The notes beneath the pieces were generated by a model that saw nothing but the letters and a program-made list of their open reading frames with translations, ran no database searches and had not been told where the DNA came from. Below are positions 1-9,394 of a stretch of DNA of 46,064 nt, one piece after another. The translations under genes and the position numbers were made by a program. Location: contig CAZFPA010000013.1 in NCBI GenBank assembly GCA_964520975.1, positions 1-46,064 of the forward strand, given 5' to 3'. The DNA comes from CAZFPA01 sp964520975. Lineage in GTDB: Bacteria > Bacillota > Negativicutes > Selenomonadales > Selenomonadaceae. The number at the start of each line of letters is the position of its first letter. Position 1 is the stretch's first letter.

Positions 1-557
1 TCGATCCCCCGGGCCTTGGCGGCTTTCACAGCGTCAAAGGCCACCGCTGCCGGGTCGGAGCCCTCCTCATGCTTGATGACCGCCGCATCCGTGCGCTTGC
101 CCCAGACTTCGAGCTGATCGATGGCGGCAGCACGGAAGGTATCCGCAGCCGCCAGCATGACGCTCTTGCCCTGTTCCTTATAATAGGCACTGAGTTTGCC
201 GATTGTCGTGGTCTTGCCCACACCATTGACGCCAATGACCAGCATCACCGTCGGACCTTCTGCCGCCGTACGCGTTTCGTCGGAGCCCACCGTCAAAAGC
301 GTGGTGATTTCCTTCTCAAGGAAGGGCTTCAAATCCTCCGGCCCATTGATTTCCTTTTTCTTGATGCCCTTGCGCACCGCTGTCATCAGGCGATCCACCG
401 TCTTGACGCCCACATCTGCCATGATGAGCGTCTCCTCCAGCTCATCGAGCAGATCGTCATCGATATCCGCATAGCCCAGCACCAGTTTTTCTATCTTTCC
501 TGTGAAGGACTCCCTCGTCTTGGTGAGTCCTTTTTTCAGCTTATCAAAAAATCCCAT
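1..557 (-). CDS. ftsY: Signal recognition particle receptor FtsY (5' part, runs off the window)
   Basis: FtsY is the SRP receptor GTPase that docks ribosome-SRP complexes at the inner membrane for co-translational insertion. About 185 N-terminal codons are present; the gene continues past base 1. The reading frame opens MGFFDKLKKGL, followed by the helical N domain and then the G domain with the P-loop GVNGVGKTTT (about residues 106-115) and the DTFRAAA motif. The protein lacks the long acidic A domain of E. coli FtsY, as is usual in Firmicutes. I chose the ATG at 557 because GGAGG lies 6 bases upstream; another in-frame ATG at 563 directly abuts the GGAGG. It follows smc by 10 bases, the classic Firmicute smc-ftsY arrangement. 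Confidence 0.95.
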   Translation of the reverse strand, partial: MGFFDKLKKGLTKTRESFTGKIEKLVLGYADIDDDLLDELEETLIMADVGVKTVDRLMTAVRKGIKKKEINGPEDLKPFLEKEITTLLTVGSDETRTAAEGPTVMLVIGVNGVGKTTTIGKLSAYYKEQGKSVMLAAADTFRAAAIDQLEVWGKRTDAAVIKHEEGSDPAAVAFDAVKAAKARGI

Positions 558-567
558 TGCCATCCTC

Positions 568-3500
568 CTAGTTTTCCAATTCATTCAGCCGTACCGAAAG
601 TATCTTCGATACGCCGGCATCCTCTATCGTAACGCCATACATGGCATCGGCGGCCTCCATCGTCCCCTTGCGATGCGTGACGATGATGAACTGCGTCTGG
701 GTCGCATAGTCCCGCAGGAAGCTGCCAAAACGCGAGATATTCGCCTCATCCAGCGGCGCATCGATTTCATCCAGTACGGAAAAAGGCGATGGCCGATAGC
801 GCAGGAAGGAAAAGAGCAGTGCTATAACCGTGAGTGCACGCTCACCACCTGAAAGTGCCGACAGGTTCTGTCGTTTCTTTTCCGGAAGCTGGACCTCGAT
901 CTCAACGCCCGCTTCAAGCACATTCGCCTCATCGGTCAGCAGTATCCTTGCTTCACCGCCGCCAAAGAGCTTCACAAAGATCTCCCCGAAATAGGTATTG
1001 ATCTTCTGGAAGGCTTCCTTGAACTGCTTCGTCATGGTGATATCCATTTCCCGCAGGATATCCAGCAAATTATCCTTGGCCGCGATGAGGTCCCGTGACT
1101 GCTTCTGCATGAATTCACTGCGCTTGCTGAGTTCCTCATACTCCTGCACCGCATTTGGATTCACCGGCCCGAGGTCGGCCATCTTTTTTTCCAAAGTCTG
1201 CATGTGCTGCCGTACGGCTGCCGGCGAAAGTTCCAGCGCGCATTCGGCGGCCCGCTCCGGTGTGAGGCCATAATCAGCCAGGAGCTGCTCCGCGCACTGC
1301 TCGAGCGAGAACTTCACCTGCGAAGCCGCCAGCTCGAGCTGATGCAAACGGTTCTGCAGACTGCTGAGCTTGCGGGCGGCATCCCGGGCTGCCTGGTCAT
1401 TGTTCTGACTTTCCACCAGCTTGGCCATCCGCTTGGCATAGACATCCTTATGCTCCTTCTGTCCGGCATCATAGAGGCCCTGCCATTCCTCATTTTCCGC
1501 CCGCAGCGACTGCAGGCGCTGCTGACTTTCCTCGCGGCCATTCTCCAGGGCTTTTTCTTCTTCAACAGTCCGTGCCGCGCCCTCCTGGGCCTTTTCAAGC
1601 TCACGCTGCTTGAGAAGTGCACGTTCCTGGCTGCGCAGAAGTTCCTGCTCCAGCACAGTACGATTGACCTCACAATCATTGATGTATTTCCCGAGATCAT
1701 CTGCATCCTGATCGAGATCGGCAAAGACTTCCCTGGCTTCATCTACTTTTGCCTGCAGGGCCGCCTGCTCGGTCTCGAGCTCACGAACCTGGCGGGCTGC
1801 CGCTACACGCTGTTCCTGTGCTTTGGCAAAGCTCTGCTGGAATTCCGCTGCCAGCTTCTGCAGCTGATCGAGCTGTACGGCCTTTTCCGACTTCTCCGCC
1901 TGCAGACGCTCACGTGCCACGCGAAGTTCCGCACTGCGCACAGCCAGTGCCTGCAGCATCTGCTCCACCTTCGTCAGCTGATCTGCTGCCGCCTGCCGGG
2001 CAGTTGCAGCCGTCATCTGTTCCTGTTCCAGCCGCTTCTCCGCCGCCGACAGCTCGGCTGTCTTCTGCTCGAGCGCGCTGATCTCACCGCCGCGATTCAG
2101 GAAGCTGGCCTCACGATGCTGCTGACTGCCGCCGGAAAGCGATCCGCCCGGATTCAGCAGTTCCCCCTCCAGCGTCACAATACGCAGCCGATAGCCGTGC
2201 TTTTTCGCTAAAGCCAGCGCATGGTCCAGTGTATCCACGACCAGGGTACGCGACAGCAAAAAATCCGCTATCTTTTTGTATTTGGCATCCGTCCCGACAA
2301 TCTCATTCGCATAGCCGATGACCCCGGTATCCTGGCGTTCCGGCCCATTGGAGACTGTACGCACCACAATGGACTGGAGCGGCAGGAAGGTCACCCGGCC
2401 CAGGCGCTCTTTTTTCAAAAAGGCAATCGCAGCCTTGGCGGTATTGGTATCCTCAGTGACAACGTTCTGCTGGCTGCTGCCCAGCGCCGTTTCAATAGCT
2501 GTAATATACTGCTGCGGTACCTGCAGCAGCTCGGCTACCGCACCGCATACACCGCCGGCCCAGGTGGCCTGGCTCTTCAGGACAGCCTTGGCCGCCCGGC
2601 CAAAGCCCTCATAGGACTGCTGCATGTTCCGCAAAAACTGCAGCTTGCTGTCCGCCGCATGCAGTTCCTGCCGGTTCTTTACGCGTTCCTCCTGGATACG
2701 CGCGGCCTTGGTCTCCGCCTGCTGCAGCTGTGTGCGTCCAGCCTCCCGGTCAGCCTCCTGCCCGGCCTGCTCCTGTGCCGCCTGTTCCAAAGCAGTCGTC
2801 TGCTCCTGCAGCTCAGCCTCAAGGGCAGCCAGTCCGGTGGCTGCTGTCTGCGCTTCCGTCTCACGGCTTTCCCGATCAGCGGTACTGTTCTCAATGTCAC
2901 GCTCGATGAGCAGAAGTTCATTCTGCTTCTCCATGAGCTTTTTAGTAAGCGCTTCGCGCTGGCTGTCGAGCCCGCTGCAGAGCTCACGCTGTTCACGGAG
3001 TTTCTGCGCCAGGGCTGCCGAGGCTTCCTTCTGCTTCGCGAGATTTTCCTCGGCGCCGGAAAGCTCTACCGCCCGCTGCTCCTTGTCCGCCGCGAGCTGT
3101 CCGAGCTCCTGCCGGACAGTATCGGCTTCCTTTTCCAAAGCCGCCCGCTGAGCCAGGATGCGCTCTCTGGCCGCCTTGCTCTGGCGGCCACGCTCCTCGA
3201 GAACCTGGATTTCACTGCTCGCGCCCTCGATTTTGTCCCGCAGCGCATTGTTTTTTTCCGCCAGTTCCTGCAGACTGCGATCGAGATCCAGAATCTCCTT
3301 GCCGAGCTCTTCTTTGCGCAGCTCCGTAAGCCGCACCGAGGTCTCGGCCGCGGTCACCTGATCCTGCGAATCCTGCAGCTCGCCCGCCTGCTTCGCCGCT
3401 GTTTCACTGAGCTTGGTATACTTATGGTGGATTTCTGTCAGCCGGCAGTTTTTATAGTCCTCCTGCAGCTCATTGTACTCCCGCGTCTTGGCCGCACTGG

Positions 3501-4125
3501 CCGCCAAGGGCTCGAGCTGGTTATCGATTTCCTGCAGAATGTCTGTCACACGCACGAGATTCTTTTCCGTATCCTCCAGCTTGCGTACGGATTCCCGCTT
3601 GCGATTGCGGTACTTCGTTATACCTGCGGTCTCCTCAAAAAAGAGACGCCGCTCCTCCGGCTTGCTGTTGAGTATCTCATCGATCTTGTTCTGCCCGATG
3701 ATGCTCATGCCATCATGCCCCAGGCCCGTATCCGCAAACAGGTTATAGATATCCTTGAGACGGCAGCGCCCCTTGTTGATATAGAATTCACTCTCACCGG
3801 AACGGAAAAGCCGCCGGGTGATCACGACCTCCTTGAAGTCTACCGGCAGCGTTCCGTCGTTGTCAAAAACCAGCGATACCTCGGCCACGCCCAAAGCCCG
3901 CCGGGCCGCGCTGCCGGTGAAGATGATATCCTCGGCCTTCGTTCCGCGCAGGTTGCGGACATTCTGCTCGCCCAGCACCCAGCGGATCGCATCCGTGATA
4001 TTGCTCTTTCCACTGCCATTCGGCCCAACGATTGCCGTGATTCCCTTATCAAAATCTATTTCTATTTTATCCGCAAAAGATTTGAAACCATACGTTTCCA
4101 GCCGTTTTAACTGCAATACATTCAC
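568..4125 (-). CDS. smc: Chromosome partition protein Smc
   Basis: Smc is the condensin ATPase that, with ScpA/ScpB, extrudes DNA loops and helps segregate chromosomes. The 1185-residue product has the family layout: N-terminal head with Walker A GPNGSGKSN (residues 34-42), long coiled coil rich in E, Q, A and R, central hinge (about 510-670, around GGVCGAVAELL and the GGSLSGGS turn), second coiled coil, and C-terminal head with the signature LSGGERALT and Walker B VLDEIDAPLDEAN. The first codon is GTG at 4125, with only a weak ribosome-binding sequence (GGGCTG); the TTG three codons later is an alternative. It is the first gene of an smc-ftsY transcript. rnc, often found upstream in Firmicutes, is not here; radA lies upstream instead. 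Confidence 0.97.
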   Translation of the reverse strand: MNVLQLKRLETYGFKSFADKIEIDFDKGITAIVGPNGSGKSNITDAIRWVLGEQNVRNLRGTKAEDIIFTGSAARRALGVAEVSLVFDNDGTLPVDFKEVVITRRLFRSGESEFYINKGRCRLKDIYNLFADTGLGHDGMSIIGQNKIDEILNSKPEERRLFFEETAGITKYRNRKRESVRKLEDTEKNLVRVTDILQEIDNQLEPLAASAAKTREYNELQEDYKNCRLTEIHHKYTKLSETAAKQAGELQDSQDQVTAAETSVRLTELRKEELGKEILDLDRSLQELAEKNNALRDKIEGASSEIQVLEERGRQSKAARERILAQRAALEKEADTVRQELGQLAADKEQRAVELSGAEENLAKQKEASAALAQKLREQRELCSGLDSQREALTKKLMEKQNELLLIERDIENSTADRESRETEAQTAATGLAALEAELQEQTTALEQAAQEQAGQEADREAGRTQLQQAETKAARIQEERVKNRQELHAADSKLQFLRNMQQSYEGFGRAAKAVLKSQATWAGGVCGAVAELLQVPQQYITAIETALGSSQQNVVTEDTNTAKAAIAFLKKERLGRVTFLPLQSIVVRTVSNGPERQDTGVIGYANEIVGTDAKYKKIADFLLSRTLVVDTLDHALALAKKHGYRLRIVTLEGELLNPGGSLSGGSQQHREASFLNRGGEISALEQKTAELSAAEKRLEQEQMTAATARQAAADQLTKVEQMLQALAVRSAELRVARERLQAEKSEKAVQLDQLQKLAAEFQQSFAKAQEQRVAAARQVRELETEQAALQAKVDEAREVFADLDQDADDLGKYINDCEVNRTVLEQELLRSQERALLKQRELEKAQEGAARTVEEEKALENGREESQQRLQSLRAENEEWQGLYDAGQKEHKDVYAKRMAKLVESQNNDQAARDAARKLSSLQNRLHQLELAASQVKFSLEQCAEQLLADYGLTPERAAECALELSPAAVRQHMQTLEKKMADLGPVNPNAVQEYEELSKRSEFMQKQSRDLIAAKDNLLDILREMDITMTKQFKEAFQKINTYFGEIFVKLFGGGEARILLTDEANVLEAGVEIEVQLPEKKRQNLSALSGGERALTVIALLFSFLRYRPSPFSVLDEIDAPLDEANISRFGSFLRDYATQTQFIIVTHRKGTMEAADAMYGVTIEDAGVSKILSVRLNELEN

Positions 4126-4159
4126 CAGCCCATAAAAATCCTATTTTAGCCTATCTGCT

Positions 4160-4170
4160 ATTCTACCATA
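4160..4170 (-). promoter_or_regulatory. Extended -10 promoter of smc
   Basis: On the minus strand the sequence reads TATGGTAGAAT: a TAGAAT -10 box preceded by TG one base upstream (extended -10). No good -35 is seen. It lies about 35 bases before the smc start. The surrounding block (4159-4184) is nearly the same as the one in front of prfC at 39876-39900. Confidence 0.55.
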
Positions 4171-4230
4171 AAATACCCCGGCAAACCAGTTTTCCCCCTG
4201 CTCTTTTCTATCCGCCCACCCCCGGAACGC

Positions 4231-4287
4231 AAAAACTGCTGCCAGCCGCTGCAGACATCCAAGATGCCTGCAGGCAGCCGCCAGCAG
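4231..4287 (-). terminator. Rho-independent terminator after radA
   Basis: Reading the minus strand, a long imperfect hairpin (outer CTGCTG/CAGCAG, inner 11-bp stem CTGCAGGCATC/GATGTCTGCAG with one G-T pair and a TTG loop) is followed by TTTTT. It ends the ctsR-clpC-radA transcript and separates it from smc. Confidence 0.7.
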
Positions 4288-4296
4288 AAAAGTCCT

Positions 4297-5679
4297 TCAT
4301 TGTTTTGGCATCGCGAGGCGCAGCGCATCCCCAAGGCTGGCCGCACCATAGAGGTGCACCCCGGCCGGCAGGCTCTCGCCCTGCAGCTGATCGCAATTCT
4401 TTTTTGGCAGGATGACGTTCCGAAAGCCCAGTTTGGCGGCCTCACGGATACGGCTCTCCGCCTGGCTCACCGCCCGCACTTCACCGGAGAGCCCGACCTC
4501 GCCAAACAGGATTGTCTTGGGCAGCAGCTGGCGATTGGCAAAGCTCGAGGCCATCGCCACACAGATTCCAAGGTCCGCAGCAGGCTCGTCGATGCGAATA
4601 CCGCCCGCCACCTTTACGTATACATCACAAGCACCGATAGAGAGATGCACACGTTTCTCCAGCACTGCCAGCAATAACTGGATGCGCTTGATATCGACCG
4701 AATCCGAGGTCCGCCGCGGCGGCACATAAGGTGTCTGCGCCACCAGGGCCTGGAGCTCAACGAGCAATGGCCGCGTTCCCTCCACCGTTGGAATAATGAC
4801 CGTCCCGGAGTCCTCCTCCCGTTCGGAAAGGAACAGCTTGGAGGCATCCGGCACATCAACCAGCCCGACATCCCGCATTTCAAAGAGCCCGATTTCGTTC
4901 GTGCTGCCGAAACGGTTCTTCACCGCCCGCAGTACCCGGAATTCCGCATTGCGCTCCCCCTCGAAATACAGGACGGTATCGACGATATGCTCAAGGACAC
5001 GCGGCCCTGCGAGCGTACCGTCCTTCGTCACATGACCGACGACAAACGCCGCGATTCCATTCGTCTTCGCAATGCGCAAAAGCTCCACAGAACATTCCCG
5101 GACCTGGCTTACGCTGCCCGGCGCGCTCTGCACGTCCGGCCGGAATACCGTCTGAATGGAATCGATGACCACCAGTTCCGGCTTTGAACGCAGGATGTGC
5201 TGCTCGATAGTCTCAAGATTCGTCTCGCTCACTACAAGCAGTTCTTCAGCGATTGCCTGCAGGCGGTCGGCCCGCATGCGGACCTGGCGCGTGCTTTCCT
5301 CACCGGTCACATAGAGCACCCGGCGCTTCTCGCGGGCGACATTGGCACAGACCCGCAGTGTAAGCGTGGACTTTCCCACACCAGGATCCCCCACAATGAG
5401 CACCATCGAGCCGGGAATGATGCCGCCGCCCAGCACACGGTCCATCTCCGGTGATCCCGTGAGGAAGCGCGGCAGGTCCTCCACCGTCACTTCACCGATG
5501 GGCTGTGGTGCCGCGGCATCGGACAGGCCAAGCCGCAGGCCGCTTCCCTTGGTTTCGGGCTTTATGACCTCCTCCACCATCGTGTTCCAGGCCCCGCAGC
5601 CCGGACAGCGTCCGAGCCACTTAGGCGCATCATAGCCACAGTCCTGGCAGACATAGACTGTTTTCTTTTTTGCTACCAC
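4297..5679 (-). CDS. radA: DNA repair protein RadA (Sms)
   Basis: RadA is a RecA-related ATPase that helps process recombination intermediates (branch migration, ssDNA annealing). The 460-residue protein has the N-terminal zinc finger CQDCGYDAPKWLGRCPGCGAW (positions of the four Cys visible), the Walker A motif GDPGVGKST, the RadA-specific KNRFG motif and a C-terminal Lon-protease-like domain. I start it at the GTG at 5679, because AAGGGTGG sits 5 bases upstream and homologues begin near MAKKKTVYVC. The open frame extends 24 codons further up, but that stretch is Cys/Gly-rich, unlike the family, and overlaps the small ORF at 5681-5830. It is the last gene of the ctsR operon; its start is 1 base past the stop of the small upstream ORF, suggesting translational coupling. 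Confidence 0.95.
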   Translation of the reverse strand: MVAKKKTVYVCQDCGYDAPKWLGRCPGCGAWNTMVEEVIKPETKGSGLRLGLSDAAAPQPIGEVTVEDLPRFLTGSPEMDRVLGGGIIPGSMVLIVGDPGVGKSTLTLRVCANVAREKRRVLYVTGEESTRQVRMRADRLQAIAEELLVVSETNLETIEQHILRSKPELVVIDSIQTVFRPDVQSAPGSVSQVRECSVELLRIAKTNGIAAFVVGHVTKDGTLAGPRVLEHIVDTVLYFEGERNAEFRVLRAVKNRFGSTNEIGLFEMRDVGLVDVPDASKLFLSEREEDSGTVIIPTVEGTRPLLVELQALVAQTPYVPPRRTSDSVDIKRIQLLLAVLEKRVHLSIGACDVYVKVAGGIRIDEPAADLGICVAMASSFANRQLLPKTILFGEVGLSGEVRAVSQAESRIREAAKLGFRNVILPKKNCDQLQGESLPAGVHLYGAASLGDALRLAMPKQ

Positions 5680-5680
5680 A

Positions 5681-5830
5681 TTATCCACCCTTCCGTTGAA
5701 AGATCCGCAGCAGGAGACGACCGCACCAGCGCAGCAGCCACCCCGCCGCAATGAGGATATTCAGCAGGAAATTCCCTGCCTGCCCAGCCAGACCTGTCGG
5801 AGCCAGCTTATTCTTTTGCTGCTTCGGCAT
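5681..5830 (-). CDS. Small hypothetical membrane protein between clpC and radA
   Basis: This 49-residue reading frame begins MPKQQKNKLAPTG and carries one hydrophobic stretch (GNFLLNILIAAGWLLRW, about residues 19-35) flanked by basic residues, ending RIFQRKGG. It therefore looks like a single-pass membrane micro-protein with a basic tail. A strong ribosome-binding site, AAGGAGGAGG, lies 9 bases before its ATG, inside the end of clpC. It overlaps clpC by 23 bases, and its stop lies 1 base before the GTG of radA, so it is tightly embedded in the operon. I do not recognise a family. A short regulatory or coupling ORF is an alternative to a functional protein. Confidence 0.6.
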   Translation of the reverse strand: MPKQQKNKLAPTGLAGQAGNFLLNILIAAGWLLRWCGRLLLRIFQRKGG

Positions 5831-8306
5831 GATGGGAAGCCTCCTCCTTGTCGGCCTCGACCTTTCTGACGAATTCCAGCGCACCGCCGACCTTCTTCAC
5901 ATAGATGGTATCGCCGCTCTTAAAGGCCTTGCGCAGCAAACGCTCCGCAATCTCATCCTCAATGAGCTTTTGGATGGCCCGCTTGAGCGGCCGGGCGCCA
6001 AACTTGAAATCCGTGCCCTGCTCGATAAGACGGGCCTTTGCAGCCGGGCTGATCTCCAGGCGGATGTTCTTCTCAGCCAGCCGCAGCTTCACCCCGCGCA
6101 GCAGGATATCCACGATCTTTACGAGCTCGTCCTTGCCGAGCGGATGGAATACCAGCATTTCATCGATACGGTTAAGGAATTCCGGCTTGAAAAGCTTTTT
6201 GACTTCGGCCAGCACCCGCTTTTTGCCATCCTGATCCTCATCCCGCTGTGCGTCAGCTCCGGTAGCAAAGCCCATAGCGGCAGTTTCCCGGCGCAGGAGA
6301 TCCGCGCCGACATTCGAGGTCATGATGATGACGGTATTCTTGAAATCCACCGTACGGCCCTGGCTGTCCGTCAGACGGCCATCCTCAAGGACCTGCAGCA
6401 GAATATTGAACACATCGTAATGTGCCTTCTCAATCTCGTCGAGCAGGATGATGGAATACGGCTTGCGGCGCACCGCATCGGTGAGCTGACCGCCCTCCTC
6501 ATAGCCGACATAGCCCGGAGGCGCGCCAACGAGGCGCGAGACCGTATGCTTTTCCATGTACTCGGACATATCAAAGCGAATGATGGCATCCTCACTGCCA
6601 AACAACGCCTCGGACAGTGCCCGCGCCAGCTCGGTCTTGCCGACACCGGTCGGGCCGAGGAACAGGAAGGAACCAATCGGACGCTTCGGGTCTTTGAGCC
6701 CCGCCCGGGCGCGGCGCACTGCCTTGGAGACGGCATTGACGGCCTCCTCCTGGCCTACGACCCGCTTCTGCAGCAGCTTCTCCATGTGCAGCAGGCGGTC
6801 GGATTCCTTGGCGGCCAGGCGCTGGACGGGGATCCCCGTCCAGACCGCCACAACCTCGGCAATATCGTCCTCGCCGACAGTGATGCGGTTATTTTCCTTT
6901 TTCTGCCACTTCTGGCTGGCTTCCTCCAGCTCCGCCTTCAGGCCCGCCTCTTCATCGCGGATCTGGGCAGCGCGCTCATACTCCTGTGCCGTTATGGCCG
7001 CTTCCTTTTCCCGGCGCATGGTCTCGAGACGTTCCTCCAGCTCCTTCACCGCTGTCGGCTGCGCCAGCGCCTTCATGCGTACCTTGGAGGCCGCCTCATC
7101 CATGAGATCGATGGCCTTGTCCGGCAGGAACCGGTCCGTGATATACCGATGTGAGAGCCGCACTGCGGCTTCAATCGCCTCATCCTTGATCTGTGCCCGA
7201 TGGAAGGCTTCGTATTTATCCCGCACACCGTGCAGGATGCGGATGGCATCCTCGATGCCCGGCTCCCCTACCATGATGGGCTGGAAACGGCGTTCCAGCG
7301 CCGTGTCCTTTTCAATGTACTTCTTGTACTCCTTGAGCGTCGTGGCACCAATGACCTGGATTTCTCCACGGGAAAGTGCCGGCTTCAGGATATTGGCCGC
7401 ATCGATAGAGCCCTCCGCCGCACCGGCCCCGATCAGCGTGTGCATTTCGTCAATGAACAGAATGACATTGCCATCCTGCATGATTTCCTCGATGATATTC
7501 TTGAGCCGCTCCTCGAATTCGCCACGGTATTTGGCTCCCGCCACCAGCGAGGCCATGCTCAGGGAAACCACCCGTTTCTGCTGCAGCATGTGCGGTACCT
7601 TAGCCTGCACGATGCACTGTGCCAGCCCCTCGGCAATAGCCGTCTTGCCAACGCCCGGCTCACCGATGAGAACCGGATTGTTCTTCGTGCGGCGCGACAA
7701 AATCTGGATGACGCGCTCGATTTCCTTATCCCGGCCAATGACCGGGTCCATTTTATCCTGCGCCGCCATCTCATTGAGGTCGCGACCGTACTTATTGAGC
7801 AGCGGTGTCGCGGTCGAACCGGCCCGCTCCCGCGAGCCATGCGGCAGACTCTCGGCCGGCGGCTCTTCCTGCGCTCCGCCCAGCATGTCCACGACTGTCT
7901 CGCGCACGATATCGAGATCCGCCCCCAGCGAAATCAGCACCCGGGCCGCAATGCCCTCGTTTTCCCGGATCAGACCGAGCAGGATATGCTCCGTGCCGAT
8001 ATAGTTGTGCCCAAAGGAACGTGCCTCTGATACAGCCAGTTCCATGACCCGTTTGGCCCGCGGCGTATAGTAGAGATCCCGCGCGCCATATTCCTCGGCA
8101 TCGCTGAGCACGGCCTCGACGCGGTGGCGCACCGTTTCAAAATCGATGCCCATCGCATGCAGCGCCCGGGCCGCAATCCCCTCGCGCTCATGCAGCAGTC
8201 CCAGAAGCAGATGCTCCGTACCTATATAGTTCTGTTCCAAATCCTGTGCCTCATATTGGGCGTATTCCAGCACCTTAATGGCCCGGCTGGTAAATCTATT
8301 GTTCAT
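5808..8306 (-). CDS. clpC: ATP-dependent Clp protease ATP-binding subunit ClpC
   Basis: ClpC is the Hsp100 unfoldase that, with ClpP and the McsB arginine-phosphate mark, degrades misfolded and regulatory proteins in the cytosol. The 832-residue product has two N-terminal Clp repeats (about 1-145, with the repeated YIGTEHLLLGL and YIGTEHILLGL segments), a first AAA+ module (GEPGVGKTA, VILFIDEMHTL), a central UVR/M-domain (about 415-450), a second AAA+ module (GPTGVGKTE, IILLDEIEKAH) and a basic, His/Glu-rich tail. I take the ATG at 8306, with GGAG 8 bases upstream, rather than the GTG at 8315, which overlaps the mcsB stop. It is the fourth gene of the ctsR operon and should be under CtsR control. 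Confidence 0.97.
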   Translation of the reverse strand: MNNRFTSRAIKVLEYAQYEAQDLEQNYIGTEHLLLGLLHEREGIAARALHAMGIDFETVRHRVEAVLSDAEEYGARDLYYTPRAKRVMELAVSEARSFGHNYIGTEHILLGLIRENEGIAARVLISLGADLDIVRETVVDMLGGAQEEPPAESLPHGSRERAGSTATPLLNKYGRDLNEMAAQDKMDPVIGRDKEIERVIQILSRRTKNNPVLIGEPGVGKTAIAEGLAQCIVQAKVPHMLQQKRVVSLSMASLVAGAKYRGEFEERLKNIIEEIMQDGNVILFIDEMHTLIGAGAAEGSIDAANILKPALSRGEIQVIGATTLKEYKKYIEKDTALERRFQPIMVGEPGIEDAIRILHGVRDKYEAFHRAQIKDEAIEAAVRLSHRYITDRFLPDKAIDLMDEAASKVRMKALAQPTAVKELEERLETMRREKEAAITAQEYERAAQIRDEEAGLKAELEEASQKWQKKENNRITVGEDDIAEVVAVWTGIPVQRLAAKESDRLLHMEKLLQKRVVGQEEAVNAVSKAVRRARAGLKDPKRPIGSFLFLGPTGVGKTELARALSEALFGSEDAIIRFDMSEYMEKHTVSRLVGAPPGYVGYEEGGQLTDAVRRKPYSIILLDEIEKAHYDVFNILLQVLEDGRLTDSQGRTVDFKNTVIIMTSNVGADLLRRETAAMGFATGADAQRDEDQDGKKRVLAEVKKLFKPEFLNRIDEMLVFHPLGKDELVKIVDILLRGVKLRLAEKNIRLEISPAAKARLIEQGTDFKFGARPLKRAIQKLIEDEIAERLLRKAFKSGDTIYVKKVGGALEFVRKVEADKEEASHHAEAAKE

Positions 8307-8311
8307 AGCTA

Positions 8312-9394
8312 TCACTCCTGCCCAGCGAGCGGGCTGTCCAGCACCTGCCGAACAATCTCCGCGCGCTTGCGATCGATTTCATTCTTCGACATATTCTCAT
8401 TGCCAGCCTGCTGCTGCAAATAATTGGAGCGGCCTGCCACAAGAAGCTCGGTGAAGATCTCCGGACGCACGCCGTCCAAAATCCCGAGATCAATACCAAG
8501 GCGCACCTTGCTCAGCAGCGAAAGCACCTCCGTGTCCGCCAGGAAGCGAGCGTATTTGAGCGTACCATAGGCACGCCATACCTCATCCTCCAGCCGGTCC
8601 TTCGTGTACAGGGTAAGCGCCTTGCGCGCCCGACGTTCATGAGCGATGATTTCCCGCACAGCGCTCGTGATATTAGCAAGCAGCTCTTCCTCGGTAAAGC
8701 CAAGCGTCAGCTGGTTTGAAATCTGGAACACATTGCCGATTTCCTCACTGCCGTCCGTGTAGAGACTGCGCACGGCCAGACCGAGCTGCGGTGAAATGTT
8801 GATGATATTATTGATATTGCGGGTAAACACAAGACCCGGCAGATGCAGCAGTACCGAGGCCCGCAGTCCCGTTCCGAGATTCGTCGGGCAGGAGGTCAGA
8901 TACCCCATTCTCTCATCAAACGCGATATCCAGCTTCCCCTCGATAGCATCATCGATCCGTGAGGCCGCCGCAAATGGCCGCTGGAGCTCCAGCCCCGGCG
9001 CCATGCACTGGATACGCAGATGATCCTCCTCATTGACCATGATGCCCGCCTGGCGGTCATTGCTGATGAAAAGGCTCCGATACTGCGGATTTTTCAACAG
9101 ATTCCGGCTGATGAGCTGTTTTTCCAGCAGCACGTTTTTCTGCAGCTGCGTCAGCTTATCCACTTCCACCCGGTCCATCGGCTGCCCTACGGCTCCCTCG
9201 ACATCGCCGAGGACCGAGGCGGCAAGCTGCTGTACCTGCGCCAGCTGCGTGAAATTCGCCCGGTTCGGGAATGGCAGCTCCCGGAAATTCCGGGCCAGCC
9301 GGATGCGGCTGGCCAGCACGACATCATTCTCTGCCCCGCTGCCATTGAGCCAGGACAGGTGATAATTTGCAAAAAGCTCCTCTGCTGCCATCAT
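8312..9394 (-). CDS. mcsB: Protein-arginine kinase McsB
   Basis: McsB phosphorylates arginines on target proteins, including CtsR, and so marks them for ClpCP. The 360-residue protein is a phosphagen-kinase homologue: SRIRLARN near the N-terminus binds nucleotide, and CPTNLGTG (about residue 168) holds the catalytic Cys of the guanidino-kinase fold. HERRARKAL follows in the C-terminal half, where McsB carries a regulatory phosphoarginine site. The first ATG (9394) overlaps the mcsA stop as ATGA; the second consecutive ATG is equally well placed after the AAGGGGG ribosome-binding site. It lies between mcsA and clpC, as in Bacillus. Confidence 0.96.
   Translation of the reverse strand: MMAAEELFANYHLSWLNGSGAENDVVLASRIRLARNFRELPFPNRANFTQLAQVQQLAASVLGDVEGAVGQPMDRVEVDKLTQLQKNVLLEKQLISRNLLKNPQYRSLFISNDRQAGIMVNEEDHLRIQCMAPGLELQRPFAAASRIDDAIEGKLDIAFDERMGYLTSCPTNLGTGLRASVLLHLPGLVFTRNINNIINISPQLGLAVRSLYTDGSEEIGNVFQISNQLTLGFTEEELLANITSAVREIIAHERRARKALTLYTKDRLEDEVWRAYGTLKYARFLADTEVLSLLSKVRLGIDLGILDGVRPEIFTELLVAGRSNYLQQQAGNENMSKNEIDRKRAEIVRQVLDSPLAGQE

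Noticed and set aside
1204..4110. Long plus-strand open frames opposite smc (about 335 and 629 codons)
   Set aside because: They mirror the high-GC, repetitive coiled-coil coding of smc, have no ribosome-binding sites or recognisable domains, and lie wholly opposite a certain gene.
5751..8030. Plus-strand frames of 467, 482 and 276 codons opposite clpC
   Set aside because: Shadow frames of clpC without start signals or domains.
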